DNA from: Rhizobium sp. PP-CC-3A-592
GTDB lineage: Bacteria > Pseudomonadota > Alphaproteobacteria > Rhizobiales > Rhizobiaceae
DNA: 64,000 bases
Direction: 5' to 3'
Assembly (NCBI RefSeq): GCF_003217095.1
Contig: NZ_QJSR01000003.1
Coordinates: 119,375-183,374 of the forward strand
Below, piece after piece: positions 39,012 to 47,776 of this stretch. Under the pieces are notes generated by a model, which worked only from the letters and a program-made list of their open reading frames with translations, was not told the origin of the DNA and did no database searches. Positions within the stretch are counted from its first letter, which is position 1, and each line of letters opens with the position of its first letter. A program made the position numbers and the translations under genes.

Positions 39012-39886
39012 GCACGATGACAGCCACATCCGCGCAGACGGGCACGGGACCTTCCGGCATGGTCGGACGCAGCACGGGCGATCGTGTCATTCTGGCCCTC
39101 ACGATCGCGACGGCCGTCGTCATGATGGCGCCGCTGGTCTGGGTCGTCGCTCTGTCGCTGAAGGACAACAAGGAACTGATGGCGAGCATGAACGCCGTGT
39201 TCCATGCCCCCTACACGCTCCAGAACTATCTCAACATCCTGACGACCTCGTCGGTCTTCCGGTGGATTCTCAACAGCCTCATCGTGTCCGGCGGCGTGAC
39301 GCTCGGCACGCTGGTGCTCTGCTCGCTCGCCGGCTACGGCTTTGCCCGCCTCAATTTTCCCTTCCGCAACGTCCTCTTCGTGGTCGTGCTCATTGGTCTC
39401 GCCATTCCCGAGCAGGCCGTGCTGATCGCCCGCCACCAGCTCTTTTCCTGGTTGAAGCTGCACAACACCTATCCGGGGCTGATCCTGCCCTGGCTTTCGG
39501 CGCCCTTCGGCGTGTTCCTGATGACGCAGTATTTTCGCGCCATTCCCAAGGAGCTGGATGAGGCGGCGCTGCTCGACAATGCGAGCCGCTTCAAGATCTT
39601 CTGGAAGGTGCTTCTGCCGCTGACGGTGCCGGCGCAGGCGACGCTCGGCATCTTCACCTTTCTCAGCGTCTGGAACGATTATTTCTGGCCGCTGATCTCG
39701 GGCACGAAGAAGGAAATGTACACGCTGACCGTCGGCATCGCCTCGACGCAGACGAACTTCGCGCAGTCCGAGGGTCTCGGCTTCCTGATGTCGCAGGCGG
39801 TCTTTGCCAGCGCACCGATCCTGATCCTGTACCTGTTTTTCCAGAAATACATCGTTACCGCCGTATCCGGCGCTGCCGTTCGGTGA
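39008..39886 (+). CDS. Sugar ABC importer permease (MalG/UgpE type)
   Basis: A protein of 292 aa, coupled to the previous gene by ATGA. First helix VILALTIATAVVMMAPLVWV; EAA loop ELDEAALLDNASRFKIFWKVLLP; and the MalG-type end of the chain. Second pore subunit of the arabinoside-type importer. Confidence 0.92.
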   Translation: MSTMTATSAQTGTGPSGMVGRSTGDRVILALTIATAVVMMAPLVWVVALSLKDNKELMASMNAVFHAPYTLQNYLNILTTSSVFRWILNSLIVSGGVTLGTLVLCSLAGYGFARLNFPFRNVLFVVVLIGLAIPEQAVLIARHQLFSWLKLHNTYPGLILPWLSAPFGVFLMTQYFRAIPKELDEAALLDNASRFKIFWKVLLPLTVPAQATLGIFTFLSVWNDYFWPLISGTKKEMYTLTVGIASTQTNFAQSEGLGFLMSQAVFASAPILILYLFFQKYIVTAVSGAAVR

Positions 39887-39955
39887 GGAGACTGCCCGGC
39901 CTGAGGCAAGACAAGGCCGGTGAAACGCAATCATGACATGGAGGAGACACGCAAG

Positions 39956-41278
39956 ATGCATGTATGGAGGACGTCTATTCTGGCGGCAGCTTCGGCCCTT
40001 GCCGTGATGGCGGCGACGCCGTCGTTCGCGGCCACCGAGCTGAGCCTGCAGCGCTTTTTCGGCGCCTGCGACGCGGATTTCGGCAGCAATACCGATGTGG
40101 CGAAGGCCGTCGGGGAATGCGGGATCATCACCTCGATGATCAACAAGTTTAACGCCGACAATCCCGATATCCATATCTCGGTGACGACAGTGGAGTGGCC
40201 GGGCTACGACCAGCTGACCGCGCAGTTTGCCGCCGGAGATCCGCCCGACATCGTTTCGATCCACCACTCGGCGCTCTCGGACTACCAGTCCAAGGGCCTG
40301 CTGATGCCGCTTGACGAGGTTCTCGCCTCCGTCGGCGTGAAGCCGGACGACTTTACCGATGCGGCCCGAAACGGCGTGACCAAGGACGGCCAGATCTACG
40401 GCCTGCCGATCGACAACTGGACGATGCTCTACCACATCAACATGGACCTGTTTAAGCAGGCGGACCTCGTGAATGCCGATGGCACGCCGAAGCTGCCGAC
40501 CAGCGTCGACGAACTCCTGGCGCAGGCCAAGCAATTCCGCGAGAAGACCGGCAAGCCTTACTTCGTCCAGAATCTCGCCAACGAGACGGCGCTCTATACC
40601 CGCAATTTCTACACCTACCTGTTCCAGCAGGATTCCGACTTCTTCGCCGATCCGCTGAAGGTCAAGCTGAACACGCCCGAGGCCAAAAAGGTCTTGGAGA
40701 TGTACAAGGCAATCTTCGACCAGGGCGACACCACGAAGGACATGGACTACGCCGCCAGCATCAACGCCTTTCTCGCTGGCGAAGGTGGTGTGCACCTTAA
40801 CGGCACCTGGGTCATCGGCGACTACAACGCCTCCTCGGAAACGCCGGGGACCGCGCTGAACAAAGGCGGCTATGCCGTCTATCCCTATCCGCAGCTCTTC
40901 CCCGGCAAGAAGAGCCAATATGCCGACGGCCACGCCTGGGGTATTTCGCAGAAGGACCGCTCAGCCGAAGAGACGGCGGCCATCGGCAAGTTCCTCAAGT
41001 TCTTCAAGGACAACGACTTCGAATGGTCGCGCACCGGCCACCTGCCGGCCGTGAAAGCCGTGTTCGAAACGTCAGCGTTCAAAGCCCTACCACACCGCGA
41101 CACCGTCGCGCCGATCGCCACGCTCGGCACGGCCCTCCCCTCCACCGTCCAGCGCCAGTTCGCGATCCAGGACATCATCGGTCAGGAAATGAACGCCGCG
41201 ATGACCGGGCAGAAAGAGGTCGATGCAGCGCTGGCAGATATGGAAAACCGCATCAACGATCTTCTGGCCAACCTGTAG
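39956..41278 (+). CDS. Sugar ABC importer, extracellular solute-binding protein (family 1)
   Basis: A 440-aa precursor from ATG 39956 (GGAGGAG upstream). Signal peptide SILAAASALAVMAATPSFA, then a mature chain beginning ATELSLQRFFGAC. Family-1 features include FAAGDPPDIVSIHHSALSDY and the AFLAGEGGVHLNGTWVIGDY segment. Two Cys near the mature N-terminus (FFGACDADF, AVGECGII) could form a disulfide. It is last in the arabinoside operon and probably binds arabino-oligosaccharides, judged by the co-located GH51 enzyme. Confidence 0.9.
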   Translation: MHVWRTSILAAASALAVMAATPSFAATELSLQRFFGACDADFGSNTDVAKAVGECGIITSMINKFNADNPDIHISVTTVEWPGYDQLTAQFAAGDPPDIVSIHHSALSDYQSKGLLMPLDEVLASVGVKPDDFTDAARNGVTKDGQIYGLPIDNWTMLYHINMDLFKQADLVNADGTPKLPTSVDELLAQAKQFREKTGKPYFVQNLANETALYTRNFYTYLFQQDSDFFADPLKVKLNTPEAKKVLEMYKAIFDQGDTTKDMDYAASINAFLAGEGGVHLNGTWVIGDYNASSETPGTALNKGGYAVYPYPQLFPGKKSQYADGHAWGISQKDRSAEETAAIGKFLKFFKDNDFEWSRTGHLPAVKAVFETSAFKALPHRDTVAPIATLGTALPSTVQRQFAIQDIIGQEMNAAMTGQKEVDAALADMENRINDLLANL

Positions 41279-41342
41279 AGCCGGCTGAATCTCGGCTTAT
41301 CTCCCTCGACCTCGGGGCGCTACTCCCTGCCTTCGAGGTCAA

Positions 41343-41372
41343 GACCCGCCGCTTTCCCTGAAGCGGCGGGTC
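41343..41372 (+). terminator. Terminator-like hairpin after the sugar ABC operon
   Basis: A perfect 12-bp stem: GACCCGCCGCTT (41343-41354) with AAGCGGCGGGTC (41361-41372), loop of 6. The T-run after it is poor (attcgtat). Confidence 0.6.
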
Positions 41373-41446
41373 ATTCGTATCGGGGTGTCATGCGTTCTGA
41401 AAAACGGGCATAAAGCCGCAGACATCCACAGGACGATGAACACACC

Positions 41447-41863
41447 ATGATTGAAACGAGGCGCAGCGACGAACGGCATATCGGCCTGCGCATCGCGCTT
41501 TCATTGTTCTACGCGGCGGCAGGCATTCTGCATCTCGTCTGGCCATCGCCTTTTCTGACGATCACACCCGGTTGGGTGCCCTATCCGACAACGGTCATCG
41601 CGCTGACGGGAGTTTGCGAGCTTCTCGGCGCGATCGGTCTCTGGTTCCGCGCCGTCGAGCGGCCAGCGGCGCTCGGCCTCGCGCTATACGCCGTCTGCGT
41701 CTACCCCGCCAACATCAAGCATGCCATCGACGGCCTGACGGCGATTGATGCGGGCGTTCTGCCCTGGCTCTATCACGTCCCGCGTCTGGCGCTTCAGCCG
41801 GTGCTCGTCTGGCTGCCCCTCTACGCCGCCGGCATCCTGCACTGGCCGCTTCGCAGACGGTAG
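41447..41863 (+). CDS. DoxX-like small integral membrane protein
   Basis: A protein of 138 aa with four hydrophobic segments (about 15-35, 48-68, 72-90 and 110-130). The pattern around YAAAGILHLVWP, the LTGVCELLGAIGLW helix and VYPANIKHA matches the DoxX-like family. Its role is not established; relatives are linked to quinone or thiol redox systems. It stands alone between the sugar operon and a convergent ureohydrolase gene. Confidence 0.75.
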   Translation: MIETRRSDERHIGLRIALSLFYAAAGILHLVWPSPFLTITPGWVPYPTTVIALTGVCELLGAIGLWFRAVERPAALGLALYAVCVYPANIKHAIDGLTAIDAGVLPWLYHVPRLALQPVLVWLPLYAAGILHWPLRRR

Positions 41864-41909
41864 ACGCGGCAGGGCCGAGCCTACGGGCAATCGAAAAGAG
41901 GTATCACGA

Positions 41910-42959
41910 TCAAGGCTTCAGCGACGGGCTGAAGGCGAGCAGGCTCAGGATCTCGAACAGCATCTGTGCTCCGGCCTGGGCGGTGTTGGTCGTGCTGTCA
42001 TATTGCGGTGCGACCTCGACGACGTCTCCACCGACGAAATTGAGACCCTTGAGGCCGCGGAGCAGTTCCAGCGCCTCCCGCGTGGTCAGACCGCCGATCT
42101 CCGGCGTTCCCGTGCCGGGCGCAAAGGCCGGGTCGAGACTGTCGATATCGAAGGAAAGGTAGGTCGGCCCGTCTCCGACGATCGTGCGCGCCTTCTCGAT
42201 GATCGCCGGAATGCCCATTCCGGTCACCTCTTCTGCGTGGATGACCGTCATGCCGGCATCGTAGGAGAATTCCCAGAGATATTCGGACGAGCCGCGAATG
42301 CCGATCTGGATCACCCGTGTCGGATCGAGAACGCCATCGAGAACCGCGTTGCGGAAGGGGCCGCCATGGTGGAACTTGGTCAGGTCATACGCACCGCCCG
42401 TATCGCAATGCGCATCGATATGGATCATGCCGACAGGCCGCTCCCGCCCGACCGAGCGCAGAATGGGATGCGTCACGGAATGATCGCCGCCGACCGACAG
42501 CGGCAGGATGCCCTTTGCGACGATCCCGTTTACATGCTGCTCGATGTCCTCGTGGCTCATTTCCAGCCGGTAGCGGCTGCGAAAGGGAACATCGCCGATA
42601 TCCGCTACGCGCAACTCATGCACCGGCGCGACCTCGAGCACATGGTTATAGGGCCCGATCCGCTCGATCGTCCGCAGCGCCCGCGGGCCGAAGCGGGATC
42701 CGGTGCGGTTGGTCACGCCGAGATCCATGGGAATGCCGAGCAGCGCGACCTGCAGCGCGTCGAACGCTTCGCTATCGCTCGGCTCGACCAGAGGTGCGGA
42801 CAGCAGTGTCGGTATGCCGGAATAGGGTGCAGCCCGTGTGCCGCTTTCGGAGAAGATATGCGCAGCCACGCGGCGAAAGCCGGGATCGCTGATCTCGCCC
42901 CCGTGCCCAGTCGCGTATTTTTCCCGTAATTCCAGCAGTCTCTGTTCGGTCAACGCCAT
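41910..42959 (-). CDS. Agmatinase/guanidinobutyrase-type ureohydrolase
   Basis: A protein of 349 aa of the arginase superfamily. Mn ligands are visible in VGGDHSVTHP (His), IHIDAHCDTGG (Asp, His, Asp) and LSFDIDSLDPAFAPGTGTPE (Asp, Asp). The family removes urea from agmatine, 4-guanidinobutyrate, 3-guanidinopropionate or similar; the N-terminal ~60 residues and length are closer to guanidino-acid hydrolases than to arginase. GGGAGC lies upstream of the ATG. Substrate not decided. Confidence 0.85.
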   Translation of the reverse strand: MALTEQRLLELREKYATGHGGEISDPGFRRVAAHIFSESGTRAAPYSGIPTLLSAPLVEPSDSEAFDALQVALLGIPMDLGVTNRTGSRFGPRALRTIERIGPYNHVLEVAPVHELRVADIGDVPFRSRYRLEMSHEDIEQHVNGIVAKGILPLSVGGDHSVTHPILRSVGRERPVGMIHIDAHCDTGGAYDLTKFHHGGPFRNAVLDGVLDPTRVIQIGIRGSSEYLWEFSYDAGMTVIHAEEVTGMGIPAIIEKARTIVGDGPTYLSFDIDSLDPAFAPGTGTPEIGGLTTREALELLRGLKGLNFVGGDVVEVAPQYDSTTNTAQAGAQMLFEILSLLAFSPSLKP

Positions 42960-43047
42960 CGGAAGCTCCCGTGATGTGAGAGCCTGACGCTATCGCGGTC
43001 TCCCGGCAATTCAACCGAAATCGGCGAGAGCCTGTCTCAATGACTGG

Positions 43048-45570
43048 TCAAGCGGCCCGTGCGTGCCGAACATCGTCCTCCTCCAGCAGGCGGAAGCGGC
43101 CGACGAGGCCTGCGAGCATGTCGATATCCTCGGCAAGCTGCAGGGTCGCGGCATTGGTCTCTTCCACCATCGCGGCGTTCTGCTGGGTCATGTGATCGAT
43201 CTGGTTGACGGAGCCGTTGACGGATTCGAGCGAGGTCGACTGGTCGCGGCTGGAGGTCGCGAGATGATCGACATGGCCGGCGATATCCACGATCTGGTGT
43301 GCGATCTCCATCAGCGCACTGCCGGTCTGCTCGACATATTGCGAGCCCGTTGCAACTTCCGCCGACGATTTCGCGATCAGCCCGCCAATCTCCTTGGCCG
43401 CCTGCGCCGAACGCTGCGCAAGGTCGCGCACCTCTTGGGCAACGACCGCAAAGCCCTTCCCGGCCTCGCCCGCACGGGCCGCTTCGACGCCGGCGTTGAG
43501 CGCGAGAAGGTTGGTCTGGAAGGCGATCGCGTCGATGGCGCCGACGATCTGCCCGATCTTGTCGGAAGCCTCGCGAATCCGCATCATGGCCGAGATGGCG
43601 TTCTGCACGATGCCGGAGGAGTTGTCGGCATTGCGCTTGGCGCGCTGGACGATGCCCTGCACGTCGTTGGCGCGACCGGCCGCCATGCGCACCGTGGACG
43701 AAACTTCGTCAACCGCCGCCGAGGTTTCCTCAAGCGCTGCCGCCTGCTGCTCTGTTCGCTTGGCCAAGTCGCCGACGGCATCGGCCATCTGCTGGCCGTT
43801 ATGGTGGATGGCGCTGGAAATAGTGCGAATTTCAGAAAGCGTCTCGCGCAGGCCACCCACCGAGGCGTTGAAGTCACTGCGCAGACGATCGAGATGCGCG
43901 GCAAAGGGCGTCTCGATGGTGACGCTCATGTCGCCACGCGCAAGGCGCGACAGGCCCTGCGCCAGCGTGTCCACGGCGAACTGAACCTGCTGCGCGGCCT
44001 CCTGGCGGTCCGCATCGTTGCGCAGCCGCTGGGTCTCCGTCTCGCGGCGGGTCGCCTCCGCCTGCTCTTCCATCGAGACCTTGGTGAGCGCATTGCCTTT
44101 GAAGACCGAAAGCGCGCGCGCCATGTCGCCGATTTCGTCGGAACGGTTTTCACCCGTGATCGACGTATCCAGCGCACCGTCCGCAAGGCGACGCATGGCG
44201 GCGGTGATCTGCCCGATCGGGCCCTTCAACGTCATGACCAGAGCGGTGCCGGCGAGAAGAGCGATGAGGATGCCCGCAAGCGTCGCGCCGAGCGAAATCG
44301 TGTTGGCCTGCTCGCGCTCCGTGCCCGCACTCTGCTTCTGGCTTTCCGCGAATTCCGTCAGCAGCGTCCAGGTCCCGTCGATCTGAGCCGCCGCCGCGTC
44401 GAATTCCGACCGCTGCTTCTGGGACAAGGCGACAAGCGCGAGGGCGTTCGCCTCCAGGGACGTAAGGGCAGGCTTCGCCTTTGCCGGCAGCGCGGCCAGA
44501 ACCGTATCCCCGGGGATGGCAGTCGCAAGGCCCTCCATCTCCTTGCCATAGGCGTACAGCGCCTGCTGCACCGTCTTCACGCCACCGTCGTCCGGAACGG
44601 CAGCGAGTTCGGCGAAGACGACGCGAATCTGGTTGGCATTGCCGACGATAGCGCGCAGTTTGTTGCCGACGCGATCGGCCTTGGCGATTTCGCCTTCCGC
44701 TGCGGCAAGCGCGGAGACGGCATTTCGCAGGGCTTCGTCGGACGCCGTCTTGATCGCAGCCGCCGCACGGTCGAGCGAAGCGAGTGCGGTGACGAGATTG
44801 CCGGCGGCGAAGGGATCGGTGCCAGCCTTGGCAGCAGCATCGCTAACGGCCGCCATCTGAGGCTTCAGTGCATCGACGGCCGGAAGCGAGACCTTGCCGA
44901 GCGCCTTGATCGTCGCGTCGAGCGCCGTGGACACGGCGGGCAGGCCCGTCTTGATCGCCTTGATCCGGTCCGCGTCGCTGACTGCCGCGGTTGCCTGCGT
45001 CGCGAGCGTCTGCGCCGCGGAACCGAGCGCGCCGACTTGCAGCGCGGTCTTCAGGTCGGATTTTGCGGATTTCTCGAGGGTCTTGGCAGAGGCGAGGAGG
45101 ACGAAGGCCTGTTTCCCTGCTGCGGCCTGCACGGCGAGCAGTTCTTCGGTGCTGGCGCCAACCGCGGTGGCGATCCGCTCGCGGTCGGTCTGCAGCGCCC
45201 AGAGGGTTTCGATGTTTGCGGCGATGCTCGCGGACTGGGCGAGCGCCTCGTCCAGGCGGGTGACATCCGTCTCCGCACGCAGGCCATCGGCCATCGTCTT
45301 CAGATTGGCGATCTCGTCGCTCAGTTCCCTGCGCGCGGCATCGTGCGTCTCCGGCGACGGCTGCATCAGGAAGCGCGACATGGCGGAGAACACCTCCTTG
45401 AAGCCGCTCAGCGACTGGAGGACGCTGTTGGAGATTTCCATGCGGCCCTGCAGCAGGCCGGATGTGTAAAGACCGGTGATGCCGACGGCCGTTATGCTGA
45501 GCACGAACGGCGTGACGAGAACCAGCACCTTGGTCTGGATCCGTATCCGAGACATCAAACGATCGATCAT
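43048..45570 (-). CDS. Methyl-accepting chemotaxis protein with a long helical periplasmic domain
   Basis: An 840-aa protein from ATG 45570 (GGGGGAGCC upstream). TM1 lies at about 14-38 (VLVLVTPFVLSITAVGITGLY) and TM2 at about 424-446. The intervening ~385 residues are Ala-rich and predicted helical, long for a receptor and without a domain I recognise. HAMP at about 448-495 (PIGQITAAMRRLADGAL, SDEIGDMARAL), a second linker, then the MCP signalling hairpin with the conserved tip IAFQTNLLALNAGVEAARAGEAGKGFAVVA. No C-terminal CheR/CheB pentapeptide is seen. Confidence 0.92.
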   Translation of the reverse strand: MIDRLMSRIRIQTKVLVLVTPFVLSITAVGITGLYTSGLLQGRMEISNSVLQSLSGFKEVFSAMSRFLMQPSPETHDAARRELSDEIANLKTMADGLRAETDVTRLDEALAQSASIAANIETLWALQTDRERIATAVGASTEELLAVQAAAGKQAFVLLASAKTLEKSAKSDLKTALQVGALGSAAQTLATQATAAVSDADRIKAIKTGLPAVSTALDATIKALGKVSLPAVDALKPQMAAVSDAAAKAGTDPFAAGNLVTALASLDRAAAAIKTASDEALRNAVSALAAAEGEIAKADRVGNKLRAIVGNANQIRVVFAELAAVPDDGGVKTVQQALYAYGKEMEGLATAIPGDTVLAALPAKAKPALTSLEANALALVALSQKQRSEFDAAAAQIDGTWTLLTEFAESQKQSAGTEREQANTISLGATLAGILIALLAGTALVMTLKGPIGQITAAMRRLADGALDTSITGENRSDEIGDMARALSVFKGNALTKVSMEEQAEATRRETETQRLRNDADRQEAAQQVQFAVDTLAQGLSRLARGDMSVTIETPFAAHLDRLRSDFNASVGGLRETLSEIRTISSAIHHNGQQMADAVGDLAKRTEQQAAALEETSAAVDEVSSTVRMAAGRANDVQGIVQRAKRNADNSSGIVQNAISAMMRIREASDKIGQIVGAIDAIAFQTNLLALNAGVEAARAGEAGKGFAVVAQEVRDLAQRSAQAAKEIGGLIAKSSAEVATGSQYVEQTGSALMEIAHQIVDIAGHVDHLATSSRDQSTSLESVNGSVNQIDHMTQQNAAMVEETNAATLQLAEDIDMLAGLVGRFRLLEEDDVRHARAA

Positions 45571-45815
45571 GAAAGGCTCCCCCACCCGCTGAGGCCGCAC
45601 CGGAATGCTCGGCGCAGCGCGTGCGGCATTCTGTCAAATACGGATTAAAATATAATAAAATACTTACGATCCTTATGGCCCCAGCATCTTCAAGCGCTCC
45701 GTCCGGTGCGAGAGAATTTGACATTGCGGCGCAGGCCGGTTCCTGCCATTGCGGCACTGTCGATGGCGTGTCCTCGTCCATGGTTCGGGCTGGGGGGTCG
45801 CGGCTGGAGGACCAC

Positions 45816-46715
45816 ATGGTTTCGGAGATCAAGGACAAAGGCCCGCTGACGGGTATCGCGCTGGCCTCGGCGGGCTATGCCTGCTTTGCCCTGCAGGATG
45901 CGATCGTCAAATGGCTGGTGACGGATTACGCGGTGCCGCAGATCCTGTTCTTCCGCAGCCTCGTGATCGTCGCCATCACCGGTGTGCTCGTCCGCATTCG
46001 CAAGCACCCTTCCGCCTGGCAGAGCCCCTATCGGAAAACGCTGGTGCTGCGCGCCGCGCTGATGCTGGTCGCCTGGCTGCTCTTCTACAATGCGGCCCGC
46101 ACGCTGGGCCTTGCGGAACTGACGACGCTCTATTTCTCGGCGCCGATCATGGTCATGTTCCTGTCGATCCTGATCCTGAAGGAAACGATCGGCATGGGAC
46201 GCTGGATCGCCTGTATCGGCGGCTTCATCGGCGTGGTCGTTGCCGCAAACCCCACCCACTCGCCGAACCTGCTGCCGGCGGCCATGTGCGTCGTTGCGGG
46301 TTTCTGCTGGGCCTGGAGCACCATTCTCGTGCGGCTCGTCAGCCGGAGCGAATCGACGCTGACCCAGATGTATGCGACGAGCCTGCTGTTCGGCCTTGCC
46401 TGCGCCCTGTCACTGCCCTGGGTCTGGACCACGCCGGATGCGGCGGGCTGGGGCCTGCTGCTGGCGCTCGGCCTCATCTCCACGATCGGGCAATACCTGC
46501 TCTATGACGGCTTCCGCTACGCTCCGGCCTCGGCCATCGCGCCTATCGAATATACCGGCCTGATGTGGGCCTTCCTCTACGGATACCTGATCTGGACGGA
46601 AGTGCCGGCCGTGAACGTCTTCATCGGCGCCTTGCTGATCGTGGCCTCCAGCATCCTGCTCGTCGTCTGGGAGCGACGGGGACAAAATCCCCGCCGCAAA
46701 AGCTCGCCAGCCTAG
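45816..46715 (+). CDS. DMT-superfamily (EamA) transporter
   Basis: A 299-aa protein with about ten hydrophobic helices in two EamA repeats. ATG 45816 has CTGGAGG 5 bp upstream; the longer frame is not credible. Helix motifs such as GYACFALQDAIVKWLV, LGLAELTTLYFSAPIMVMFLSILIL and the second-half PIEYTGLMWAFLYGYLIW are typical of metabolite exporters. Substrate unknown. Its stop codon overlaps that of the convergent permease gene. Confidence 0.85.
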   Translation: MVSEIKDKGPLTGIALASAGYACFALQDAIVKWLVTDYAVPQILFFRSLVIVAITGVLVRIRKHPSAWQSPYRKTLVLRAALMLVAWLLFYNAARTLGLAELTTLYFSAPIMVMFLSILILKETIGMGRWIACIGGFIGVVVAANPTHSPNLLPAAMCVVAGFCWAWSTILVRLVSRSESTLTQMYATSLLFGLACALSLPWVWTTPDAAGWGLLLALGLISTIGQYLLYDGFRYAPASAIAPIEYTGLMWAFLYGYLIWTEVPAVNVFIGALLIVASSILLVVWERRGQNPRRKSSPA

Positions 46716-47776
46716 CCCTTCTTGGCCAGCTGCATCAGCGCGACCTGCTGCTGCAGCCGGCGCTGGGCCTGATCGACCACCACGGCGACGATGATGACGA
46801 TGCCCTTGATGACCATCTGCCAGAAGGAGGACACGCCCATCATCACGAGCCCGTCCGACAGGATGCCGATGACGAAGGCGCCGATGATCGTACCCCCGAT
46901 CGTACCCCGCCCGCCGGACATGGAGGTACCGCCGAGAACCGCTGCCGCGATGGCATTGAGTTCGAACGAGTTGCCGGTGGCCGGATGCGCCGCCATGAGT
47001 TCGGAGGAGATGACAATGCCGACGATGGCGGCGCAGAAGCCGGAGAACATGTAGACGAACATCTTCACCCGGTTGACCCGGATTCCCGACATGCGCGCAG
47101 CCCGCTCGTTGCCCCCGACAGCGAAGATTTGCCGGCCGAGCGGCACGTAGCGCGCGAAATAGGCGGCAGCCAGCGCGACGACGATCAGGATCCAGATCGA
47201 CACCGGCAGGCCGATGATGCGGCCCGAACCGAGAAAACCGAAGCCCGTGGTGGCCAGCTCCGGCTTGCCGATGAGGTTCGGGAAGGTCTGCCCGTCCGAA
47301 GATAGAAGTGCAAGCCCGCGGGCCACATAGAGCGTGCCGAGCGTGGCGATGAAGGGCGCGACGTTCAGCCGGGTGATCAGCAGCCCGTTGACCGCACCGA
47401 TCAGGATGCCGACCGCCAGCGTGATCAGGCAGACCTCGACGATGTTGAAATAGATCGTATAGCCGATCTGCAGATCGATGCCGTTGAGGATCAGTCCACC
47501 GGCCACCATGCCGCAGAGCCCGACGATGGAGCCGACCGAGAGGTCGATGCCGCCGGTGATGATGACGAAGGTCATGCCCATGGCAAGAAACGCGTTCAGC
47601 GCCACATGCTTCGACATCAGGATGATGTTGGCCGTCGAGAGGAAGTTCGGCGCGAAGGCCGAGAAGAAGGCGATGACGGCGAAAAGCGCGATGAACGTCC
47701 GCAGCTTCATCAGCGTCAGCAGAAGCGAGCCGCTGTCCGTCGCGGCTGCCGGTGTGGTCGTGGTGGCCGTCGTCAT
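46712..47776 (-). CDS. Ribose-type (CUT2) sugar ABC importer permease
   Basis: A protein of 354 aa with about 8-10 helices. ITGGIDLSVGSIVGL (about 75-90), NGLLITRLNVAPFIATLGTLYVARGLAL and AAAVLGGTSMSGGRGTIGGTIIGA are RbsC-family signatures. It overlaps the ATPase gene by 4 bp (ATGA). Last gene of a five-gene operon. Confidence 0.93.
   Translation of the reverse strand: MTTATTTTPAAATDSGSLLLTLMKLRTFIALFAVIAFFSAFAPNFLSTANIILMSKHVALNAFLAMGMTFVIITGGIDLSVGSIVGLCGMVAGGLILNGIDLQIGYTIYFNIVEVCLITLAVGILIGAVNGLLITRLNVAPFIATLGTLYVARGLALLSSDGQTFPNLIGKPELATTGFGFLGSGRIIGLPVSIWILIVVALAAAYFARYVPLGRQIFAVGGNERAARMSGIRVNRVKMFVYMFSGFCAAIVGIVISSELMAAHPATGNSFELNAIAAAVLGGTSMSGGRGTIGGTIIGAFVIGILSDGLVMMGVSSFWQMVIKGIVIIVAVVVDQAQRRLQQQVALMQLAKKG

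Noticed and set aside
45621-45656. TATAAT at 45651-45656 as promoter of the DMT transporter, and TTGACA on the minus strand for the chemoreceptor
   Set aside because: The TATAAT has no -35 at usable distance, and the minus-strand TTGACA has no -10 at 16-18 bp, so neither makes a complete promoter.
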